From an uncultured Verrucomicrobiae bacterium (GTDB lineage: Bacteria; Verrucomicrobiota; Verrucomicrobiia; Verrucomicrobiales; Akkermansiaceae): a DNA stretch of 11,997 nucleotides. The stretch is from assembly GCA_937957985.1 (NCBI GenBank), contig CALGOH010000133.1, positions 1 to 11,997 on the forward strand, given 5' to 3'. How positions within the stretch are numbered: the first letter of the stretch is position 1; each line of letters starts with the position of its first letter. Shown in pieces: positions 7,211-11,997 of the stretch. The notes below the pieces were generated by a model, which searched no databases, had not been told where the DNA came from, and worked only from the letters and a program-made list of their open reading frames with translations. The position numbers and the translations under genes were made by a program.

Positions 7211-9514
7211 GTGCCCGCCGCCCGCGTCCTCATCGACGGCCCCTCCGAGCTCGTCTTCGACTACGCCATTCCTGACGGGCTTCCCGTCCAGCCCGGCTGC
7301 CGCGTCCGCGTCCCGCTGCGCAACCGCAGCTCCACCGGCACCGTTCTTGCCCTCACCGAACCCGAGGACCTCGGCTTCGCCCTGCGCCCGCTCGACGCCC
7401 TCACCGACCCCGAGCCGCTCATCACCCCCAGGCTTCTCGAGCTCGCCCAATGGATCGCCAACTACTATGGAGCCAGTATCGAAAGCGTGATCCGCGTCCT
7501 CCTTCCCGAGGCCGTGCGCACCGAGGACAAGTCCGCCAAGACCCGCAAGGCCGTCGTCCTCGAGCGGGAACCCGACGCCGAAACCCTCGCCCAGCTCGAA
7601 AAGCGCGCCCCCAAACAGGCGACCATCATCTCCCTCCTCTCCCACACTCCCGACCAACGGCTCCCCCTCACCGACCTCGGCGCCGCCGCCTCCGCCAGCG
7701 TCAAGGCCCTCGAAAAGAAGGGGCTCGTCCGCCTCATCGACCAGGAAGTCCGCCGCGAACCCGACGCCGACGGCACCGACGAACTTCTCCCCACCACCGA
7801 CCTCCCCCTCACCGAGGAACAGCAAGCCGCCCTCGACGCCATCCTCGGAGCCACAGATGGAGCGCCGATTATGAAATCGGCATCTGTCCCGCCGGCCACC
7901 GGCCGCACTTCCCCACTTCTCACTCGGCACTCGGCACTCGGCACTGCCGCGCAGCGGCCCTTCCTCCTCCACGGCGTCACCGGCTCCGGAAAGACCGAAA
8001 TCTACCTCCAAGCCGCACGCAACGTTCTGGAAGCGGGCCGCACCGTCCTCGTTCTCGTCCCGGAAATCTCTCTAACACCGCAAACCGTCCGACGCTTCCG
8101 CGCCCGCTTCGCCGACATCCAGGACCAGGTCGCCGTGCTCCACTCGCATCTCTCCCAGGGCGAGCGCTTCGACGAGTGGCACCGCATCCGCAAGGGCAGG
8201 GCGCGCATCGTCATCGGCGCCCGCTCCGCCGTCTTCGCTCCGCTTCCCGATCTCGGACTGATCCTCGTCGATGAGGAACACGAGAATTCCTACAAGCAGG
8301 ACCAGATCCCCCGCTACCACGGACGCGACGTCGCCGTGCTCCGCGGCCACCTCGAAGGCGCCACCGTCGTCCTCGGCTCCGCCACGCCCTCGCTGGAGTC
8401 ATGGCACAACGCCCTCGACGGCAAATACCAGCTCCTCCGCCTCACCAAGCGAATCGATGACCAGTCGATGCCACTCATCCGCGTCATCGACATGCGGCTC
8501 GAATCGCGCAAGCAGAAGTCCAAGGACACCTTCCTCTCCGACCGCCTCCGCGCCGCCATCACCGACCGCCTCGAGAAGAACGAGCAGACCATCCTCTTCC
8601 TCAACCGCCGCGGCTTCGCCCGTTCGCTCCAGTGCCCGGCCTGCGGCCACGTCTGCACCTGCCCGCATTGCGCGCTCGCGCTCACCTACCACCGCACCGA
8701 CGACCGCCTGATCTGCCACATCTGCGGCCACCAGGCCGTCGTCCCGCGGAAATGCCCCGAGTGCTCCGACCGCGCCATCACCCTCCAGGGCTTCGGCACC
8801 CAGAAGGTCGAGGATGTCTTCCGCAAGGTCTTCCCCACCGCCCGCATCGCCCGCATCGATGCCGACGCGATGCGCAAGAAGAACGCCCTGCGCGACCTGC
8901 TCAACGCCTTTCGCGCGAAGAAAATCGACCTGCTCATCGGCACCCAGATGATCGCCAAGGGCCTGCATTTCCCCAACGTCACCCTGGTCGGCATCCTCAA
9001 TGCCGACATCGGCCTGCACGTCCCCGACTTCCGCGCCGGCGAGCGCGTCTTCCAGCTCATGACCCAGGTCGCCGGCCGCGCCGGCCGCGGCTCGCTCGAG
9101 GGCGAGGTCATCGTCCAGACCTTCACCCCGCACAGCCCCAGCATCCAGTTCGCGCGCCACCACGACTTCGACGGCTTCGCCGAGCAGGAGCTGGAAATGC
9201 GCCGCCAGTTCGGTTTCCCGCCCTTCGCCCGCTGCGCCGTCCTCACCAGCCGCTCGACTCACGAGCGCCGCGCCGAGTTCACCCTCCAGACGCTCTACCG
9301 CCGCCTCAAGGAAGACCTCCCAAAAGGCATCGAACTCGGTGAACCCCTCCCCAGCCCCCTGGTCAAGGCTCACGGCCAGTTCCGCTTCCAGCTCATGCTC
9401 CGGGGCCCGAAAGCACGCACTCTGACGAGGCACGTCCAACAAGTCCTCGCCAAAACCACCCTCCCCGAAGACGTCACCGTCGTCTTCGACATGGACGCGC
9501 TCTCTTTCACCTGA
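7211..9514 (+). CDS. priA: Primosomal replication restart helicase PriA
   Basis: 767 aa from the GTG at 7211. PriA binds stalled forks, unwinds 3'-5' and reloads the replisome. The N-terminal DNA-binding domain starts at ARVLIDGPSELVFDYAIP. Helicase motifs are Walker A GVTGSGKTE (255-263), VPEISLTPQ, DEEH (354-357) and GSATPS. The zinc-binding region has CPAC, CPHC, CHIC and CPEC pairs (475-518). IGTQMIAKG and the QVAGRAGR helicase motif follow. An ATG at 7175 is in frame, but the 12 residues it adds are translated repeat, and the family's usual beginning fits GTG. Between LTEEQQAALDAIL and FLLHGVTGSGKT there are about 30 more residues than in E. coli or B. subtilis PriA. This extra stretch is encoded by a hairpin and heptamer-repeat insertion (7853-7960) that keeps the frame. 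Confidence 0.95.
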   Translation: MPAARVLIDGPSELVFDYAIPDGLPVQPGCRVRVPLRNRSSTGTVLALTEPEDLGFALRPLDALTDPEPLITPRLLELAQWIANYYGASIESVIRVLLPEAVRTEDKSAKTRKAVVLEREPDAETLAQLEKRAPKQATIISLLSHTPDQRLPLTDLGAAASASVKALEKKGLVRLIDQEVRREPDADGTDELLPTTDLPLTEEQQAALDAILGATDGAPIMKSASVPPATGRTSPLLTRHSALGTAAQRPFLLHGVTGSGKTEIYLQAARNVLEAGRTVLVLVPEISLTPQTVRRFRARFADIQDQVAVLHSHLSQGERFDEWHRIRKGRARIVIGARSAVFAPLPDLGLILVDEEHENSYKQDQIPRYHGRDVAVLRGHLEGATVVLGSATPSLESWHNALDGKYQLLRLTKRIDDQSMPLIRVIDMRLESRKQKSKDTFLSDRLRAAITDRLEKNEQTILFLNRRGFARSLQCPACGHVCTCPHCALALTYHRTDDRLICHICGHQAVVPRKCPECSDRAITLQGFGTQKVEDVFRKVFPTARIARIDADAMRKKNALRDLLNAFRAKKIDLLIGTQMIAKGLHFPNVTLVGILNADIGLHVPDFRAGERVFQLMTQVAGRAGRGSLEGEVIVQTFTPHSPSIQFARHHDFDGFAEQELEMRRQFGFPPFARCAVLTSRSTHERRAEFTLQTLYRRLKEDLPKGIELGEPLPSPLVKAHGQFRFQLMLRGPKARTLTRHVQQVLAKTTLPEDVTVVFDMDALSFT
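7853..7960. repeat. In-frame repeat/hairpin insertion inside priA
   Basis: This 108-bp stretch (36 codons, approximate edges) contains four repeat structures in order. First is a bulged hairpin: outer arms ACAGAT/ATCTGT (7853-7858, 7882-7887) and inner arms GCCGATT/AATCGGC (7864-7870, 7875-7881). Then comes GCCGG-cca-CCGGC (7891-7903). A heptamer tract follows from 7914: CACTTCT, three CACTCGG and CACTGCC. Last is GCCGC-gca-GCGGC (7946-7958). It encodes a low-complexity linker (SPLLTRHSALGTAAQR) absent from typical PriA. Spacer-type repeat sequence seems to have been inserted into a tolerant loop of a core gene. Confidence 0.75.
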
Positions 9515-9549
9515 CGGACCCTCAGGCCCAGGGGAGGCGGGCTCTTCCC

Positions 9550-9580
9550 CCATAGGTCCTATAGGACCCATAGGACCTAT
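9550..9580. repeat. 9-bp palindromic tandem repeat after priA
   Basis: Three 9-bp units, ATAGGTCCT (9552-9560), ATAGGACCC (9561-9569) and ATAGGACCT (9570-9578), are followed by AT. GGTCCTATAGGACC (9555-9568) is a perfect palindrome, and ATAGGTCC/GGACCTAT (9552-9559, 9573-9580) can pair across the array. The same unit occurs in frame inside the next gene at 10013-10038. The rest of the 9515-9653 spacer shows no clear promoter or terminator. Confidence 0.85.
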
Positions 9581-9653
9581 TCCCCGGCAGCACGACTGTT
9601 CACCCGATCACTACCGTCTTGCCATTCCCTCCTCCCCACCGCAGCCTACCACC

Positions 9654-10214
9654 GTGAAAGATGGCTTCATCCCGCCCCACGGTGGCTACGAGCACCTCAA
9701 GTGCTTCCACAAGTCCCGCATTGTCTATGACGGCACCGTCTTCTTCTGCGACCGCTTCATCGACCGCCGCTCCCGCACCCATGACCAAATGGTCCAGGCC
9801 GCGCGATCCGGAAAGCAGAACATCCTCGAAGGCAGCCAGGCCTCCGGCACCTCCAAGGAAACCGAACTCAAGCTCATGAACGTCGCCCGCTCCAGTCTCG
9901 AGGAACTCCTCGAAGACTACCGCGACTTTCTCCGCACCGGCGACCACCCCCTCTGGGACAAGAACTCCAGGGAAGCCCTCTTCGTCCGCAACCTCGGCCG
10001 ACAGGAAAATGAGTCCTATGGGACCTATAAGACCTATTTGGAGACGCGCCCTTCCCCGGTGATCGCCAACATCCTCATCTGCCTCATCCACCAGACCAAC
10101 TACCTCCTCGACCGCCTCATCCGCCGCCTCGAACTCGACTTCCTCAAAGAAGGCGGCCTCCGAGAACGCATGACCCGTGCCCGCCTTGAGGCCCGGCGGC
10201 ACCCGAACCCGTAG
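9654..10214 (+). CDS. Four-helix-bundle suffix-domain protein
   Basis: 186 aa from a GTG start. The sequence matches the four-helix-bundle 'suffix' family, related to the S23/23S rRNA intervening-sequence protein family. Features are GYEHLKCFHKSRIVYDGTVFFCDRFI (11-36), the hallmark RTHDQMVQAARSGKQNILEGS (41-61), ASGTSKETELKLMNVARSSLEELLEDYRDFL and a last helix with LICLIHQTNYLLDRLIRRLE (141-160). The family's biochemical role is unknown; related S23 proteins are often encoded inside rRNA inserts or next to mobile-looking DNA. GTG is chosen because the family motif begins only ten residues later and the next ATG would remove the first helix. Residues 116-132 (ESYGTYKTYLE) interrupt the bundle between helices and are encoded by a 9-bp repeat. 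No Shine-Dalgarno is visible. A strong inverted repeat follows at 10253. Confidence 0.85.
   Translation: MKDGFIPPHGGYEHLKCFHKSRIVYDGTVFFCDRFIDRRSRTHDQMVQAARSGKQNILEGSQASGTSKETELKLMNVARSSLEELLEDYRDFLRTGDHPLWDKNSREALFVRNLGRQENESYGTYKTYLETRPSPVIANILICLIHQTNYLLDRLIRRLELDFLKEGGLRERMTRARLEARRHPNP
10013..10038. repeat. 9-bp repeat embedded in the four-helix coding frame
   Basis: GTCCT (10013-10017) is followed by ATGGGACCT (10018-10026), ATAAGACCT (10027-10035) and ATT. These units match the array at 9550-9580 and have the same 9-bp period. Nine bases equal three codons, so the array reads as repeated SYG/TYK/TYL triplets and its copy number can change without a frameshift. Confidence 0.8.
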
Positions 10215-10252
10215 TTCCGACGCCTTGCGCGGAGGGTGTGGTCCGCCACCAG

Positions 10253-10283
10253 ATGAGCCGATTCAGCCCCCTAATCGGCTCAT
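10253..10283. terminator. Perfect 11-bp inverted repeat after the four-helix gene
   Basis: ATGAGCCGATT (10253-10263) and AATCGGCTCAT (10273-10283) pair perfectly around a 9-nt loop, 38 nt after the stop codon. The base after the stem is T, but then TCTCC follows, so the T-run is weak. Intrinsic termination of the four-helix transcript is plausible, with another structured repeat as the alternative. The inner arm GCCGATT/AATCGGC is shared with the hairpin inside priA (7864-7881). Confidence 0.5.
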
Positions 10284-10289
10284 TCTCCA

Positions 10290-10342
10290 CGCCGCCACGC
10301 CGGAGCTTCGCTTCATCGTGGCGGCGGATTGCATCCGCCACG
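10290..10342. repeat. Competing hairpins built on CCGCCAC repeats
   Basis: CGCCGCCACG (10290-10299) pairs perfectly with CGTGGCGGCG (10317-10326). The same 3' arm can instead pair through CGTGGCGG (10317-10324) with CCGCCACG (10335-10342), and GGCGGAT-tgc-ATCCGCC (10323-10339) is a third option. These folds exclude one another. Another CCGCCAC copy lies at 10243-10249. This looks REP-like; an attenuator role for fic is conceivable but unproven. Confidence 0.55.
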
Positions 10343-10356
10343 CCCCCCAACATTCA

Positions 10357-10465
10357 GATCGACACCAAGATCGACGTTTCAACCCTTAAAGGTTGGGAAA
10401 GATTTTCCATAAATCACACACTTTCATTTTGTTGCATTTTACAAGGATCGACACTAAGATCGACG
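10357..10465 (+). promoter_or_regulatory. Likely fic promoter/operator region flanked by 20-bp direct repeats
   Basis: GATCGACACYAAGATCGACG occurs at 10357-10376 and 10446-10465 with one mismatch. Each copy holds two GATCGAC half-sites 12 bp apart. Between them lie about 69 bp of the most AT-rich sequence in the window, with two small dyads: CAACC/GGTTG (10380-10384, 10391-10395) and GGAAA/TTTCC (10396-10400, 10404-10408). A weak sigma-70-like pair, TTGCAT (10432-10437) and TAAGAT (10455-10460) with a 17-nt gap, would start transcription just before the ATG at 10469. The -10 lies inside the second repeat, as expected for an operator. Confidence 0.45.
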
Positions 10466-10468
10466 CCG

Positions 10469-11689
10469 ATGCCGCCTCCAGAAGCCATCTTCCGGCTCCC
10501 GTCCAGCATGGAGCCCCTCCTCCCGAGCTCCGATCCCGGCCGACTGGCCGAGCTGAGTGCCGAGATCTTCCGCAAGTCCGGCGAACTCCGCACCGCCCTT
10601 CCCTCGAAGACCGCACGCACGGAACTGGCCCGGTTGATGCGGGAAATGAACAGCTACTACTCCAACCTGATCGAGGGCCACAAGACCCTGCCCCGCGACA
10701 TTGAACGAGCCCTCAAGCAGGACTTCGCCGACAGCCCGGACGACCGCCGGAACCAGAAGCTCAGCGTCGCCCATGTGCGGGCCGAGGAGGCGATGCGGAA
10801 GCGAATGACCGCCGAAGCGCCTCCCAACCCCTTCTCAACCGAGTTCATCTGCTGGCTCCACCACGAGTTCTACTCGCACATTCCGCAGGACGACTGGATC
10901 ACCCTCTCCACCTCCGGTAAAACCTACCCTCTGCTCCCCGGCCAGTTCCGCACCTACAACGTCGATGTCCAACATCACACGCCACCGGACCATCCCACGC
11001 TTCCCGCGTTCCTGCGGCGTTACGAGAGCCACTACTCCAGCAAGGATATCCTGGCGACCCACGCTCCGATCGCCATCGCCGCATCCCACCAGCGCCTCGC
11101 ATGGATCCATCCTTTCGGCGATGGCAACGGCCGCGTCGCCCGCCTCCAATCCCAGGCCGCCCTGATCGCCGCCAAGATCGACGGTGACGGACTGTGGACG
11201 CTCTCCCGCGGACTGGCCCGCGAACGTGATCGCTACTATCGGACCCTCCAGGTCGCCGATCAGCCTCGCACCGGCGATCTCGATGGGAGGGGAAACCTGA
11301 GCGACCAGGGCCTTGCCGAGTTCTGCCACTTCTTCCTCTCGCAAGTCCTCGACCAGATCCGCTTCGTCCTCGAACTGATCGACCCGGAAACCTTGGTGGC
11401 CCGCATCAAGGCCTACCTCCAGGTCGTCCGCACCGACCTCGATCCTCGGCTGCGCCGACATCTGGCGCGTCTGCTCGAAACCTTGTGCTTCAGGAACGAA
11501 CTCGGCCGCGGCGAGGCCGAGGGCATTCTCGGCCTGAAGAGCACCGCCACCCGCGCCGTCATCCGCGCCGGCCTCGGCGAAGGCCTGCTCCAATCCCCAT
11601 CGGAAAAGGGCCCCCTGCGCATCGCCTTCCCCTCCAAAGTCGTCGAAACCTACTTCCCAAGGCTCTTCACCGACCTCCCCGCCGCATGA
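10469..11689 (+). CDS. Fic-domain AMP-transferase (class II, self-inhibited)
   Basis: 406 aa from the ATG at 10469. Fic enzymes usually transfer AMP from ATP to a hydroxyl side chain of a target protein. The catalytic motif HPFGDGNGRVAR (His214 to Arg225) is complete. The N-terminal helix has the inhibitory motif SNLIEG (Ser65, Glu69, Gly70), matching [S/T]xxxE[G/N]. Glu69 should block productive ATP binding until relieved, which makes this class II and removes the need for a separate antitoxin. The C-terminal part (about 340-400, LGRGEAEGILGLKSTATRAVIRAGLGEGLL) looks like a winged helix, as in many Fic proteins with this layout. The open frame extends back to 10238, but that part translates spacer repeats and promoter-like DNA. 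Another in-frame ATG at 10508 is possible. No clear Shine-Dalgarno is visible. The target is unknown. Confidence 0.92.
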   Translation: MPPPEAIFRLPSSMEPLLPSSDPGRLAELSAEIFRKSGELRTALPSKTARTELARLMREMNSYYSNLIEGHKTLPRDIERALKQDFADSPDDRRNQKLSVAHVRAEEAMRKRMTAEAPPNPFSTEFICWLHHEFYSHIPQDDWITLSTSGKTYPLLPGQFRTYNVDVQHHTPPDHPTLPAFLRRYESHYSSKDILATHAPIAIAASHQRLAWIHPFGDGNGRVARLQSQAALIAAKIDGDGLWTLSRGLARERDRYYRTLQVADQPRTGDLDGRGNLSDQGLAEFCHFFLSQVLDQIRFVLELIDPETLVARIKAYLQVVRTDLDPRLRRHLARLLETLCFRNELGRGEAEGILGLKSTATRAVIRAGLGEGLLQSPSEKGPLRIAFPSKVVETYFPRLFTDLPAA

Positions 11690-11695
11690 ATCCGC

Positions 11696-11712
11696 CCCGC
11701 CCGATCGGCGGG
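11696..11712. repeat. Short hairpin after fic
   Basis: CCCGCC-cgatc-GGCGGG is a perfect 6-bp stem, 7 nt after the fic stop. No T-run follows on either strand, so a terminator role is weak. The rest of 11713-11807 shows nothing I can interpret. Confidence 0.35.
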
Positions 11713-11807
11713 ACACCAGCCCTTCTCCCCTCGAAATCAAAGAGATCCGGCCGATTTGTTGCTCTCATGCCTGGCATCTTGTTTCGGGCATTCCCCACGG
11801 CTGGGAT

Positions 11808-11833
11808 CGCGAGCATCGCGCTTACGGAAGCGC
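11808..11833 (-). terminator. Overlapping hairpins 3' of the PEP-CTERM gene
   Basis: Read on the minus strand, GCGCTT-ccgt-AAGCGC (11833-11818) begins 8 nt after the PEP-CTERM stop codon and runs into CGCGA-tgc-TCGCG (11820-11808). They could end transcription or protect the 3' end of that gene. No T-run follows, so intrinsic termination is uncertain. On the + strand the second hairpin has the GCA loop seen in other spacers. Confidence 0.4.
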
Positions 11834-11841
11834 CATTCGGT

Positions 11842-11997
11842 CTAGTGCCGACGCCGACGGCGGAGAACCAGTCCGAGGGAAGCCAGGCCGAGCAGGGCCG
11901 CTGACGAGGGCTCGGGAACGAGGGTGATCTCCATGCCGTTGTAGCCAAACCAGCCTCCCGTGTTGCCGCCGGAGCTGGCTACCGTCTGATCCATCTG
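11842..11997 (-). CDS. PEP-CTERM sorting-domain protein, 3' end only
   Basis: Only the last 51 codons are in the window; the gene continues beyond 11997. The C-terminus reads VPEPSSAALLG, a hydrophobic run LASLGLVL, then RRRRRH and a stop. This is the tripartite PEP-CTERM signal: VPEP motif, transmembrane helix, Arg-rich tail. Such proteins are exported and processed at the membrane by an exosortase (EpsH-type) in exopolysaccharide-producing bacteria. Just before the signal lies a Gly/Asn-rich stretch (SSGGNTGGWFGYNGMEITLVPEP), as is common at the end of the passenger domain. The passenger itself cannot be judged. The gene is convergent with fic, and no exosortase gene is present here. Confidence 0.9.
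   Translation of the reverse strand, partial: QMDQTVASSGGNTGGWFGYNGMEITLVPEPSSAALLGLASLGLVLRRRRRH

Noticed and set aside
7914..7948. CRISPR-like array
   Set aside because: The units are 7 bp, contiguous and without spacers, and lie inside a coding frame. No cas genes are nearby.
9550..9580. Intrinsic terminator of priA
   Set aside because: The palindromic 9-bp repeats can fold, but the flank is TTCCCCGG with no T-run, and the same repeat occurs inside a coding region.
10238..10468. N-terminal extension of the Fic protein by 77 residues
   Set aside because: The extension translates inverted repeats and an AT-rich promoter-like stretch, has no family resemblance and would place the direct-repeat operator inside the gene.
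9515..10468. Insertion sequence or integrated element around the four-helix gene
   Set aside because: No transposase, integrase, terminal inverted repeats or target duplications could be seen. The accessory look rests only on gene content and repeats.

Overview
The window is GC-rich (roughly two thirds G+C by eye), with codon third positions almost all C or G. It looks like a chromosomal segment from a Verrucomicrobiota bacterium of the Verrucomicrobiales type. That assignment is an inference. It rests on a PEP-CTERM sorting tail at the right edge, a divergent DXS that keeps its catalytic residues, a four-helix-bundle 'suffix' protein gene, and intergenic spacers made of short tandem repeats and hairpins.

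Layout: all intact genes lie on the + strand. 38-2740 encodes a soluble NtrB-like histidine kinase and its NtrC-like sigma-54 activator. 2756-6775 follows as a tight cluster: a GT-C-type membrane glycosyltransferase, xseB and dxs, joined by a 15-nt gap, a TGATG junction and a 23-nt overlap. A hairpin-rich spacer leads to a 76-residue hypothetical protein (6919-7149) and then priA (7211-9514). 9654-11689 looks accessory: a four-helix-bundle suffix protein and a self-inhibited (class II) Fic AMP-transferase. A convergent PEP-CTERM protein gene enters from the right edge, and only its 3' end is present. No stretch over 300 bases lacks a gene. The longest spacer (10215-10468) holds several inverted repeats and a likely fic promoter. 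I saw no tRNA, rRNA, CRISPR array or transposase.

The most unusual signal is in the spacers. Four genes (the kinase, the regulator, the 76-aa protein and priA) are preceded, in place of a visible Shine-Dalgarno site, by a short tandem-repeat tract of 7-8 bp units. Three tracts touch the start codon or end within 5 nt of it; the fourth is separated by a small hairpin. Each tract has a different unit sequence. A fifth tract of the same kind, with its hairpins, lies in frame inside priA just before the Walker A motif. A separate 9-bp repeat family occurs both in the spacer after priA and in frame inside the four-helix gene. Many accompanying hairpins have 3-nt loops, often GCA. Together these suggest an actively spreading family of short-repeat/hairpin elements that targets start codons and tolerant protein loops.

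Functionally, the kinase-regulator pair should control sigma-54 promoters, with unknown targets. DXS feeds the MEP isoprenoid pathway, XseB is the small subunit of exonuclease VII, and PriA restarts stalled replication forks. Apart from the kinase-regulator pairing, co-location is the only evidence that any of these work together.
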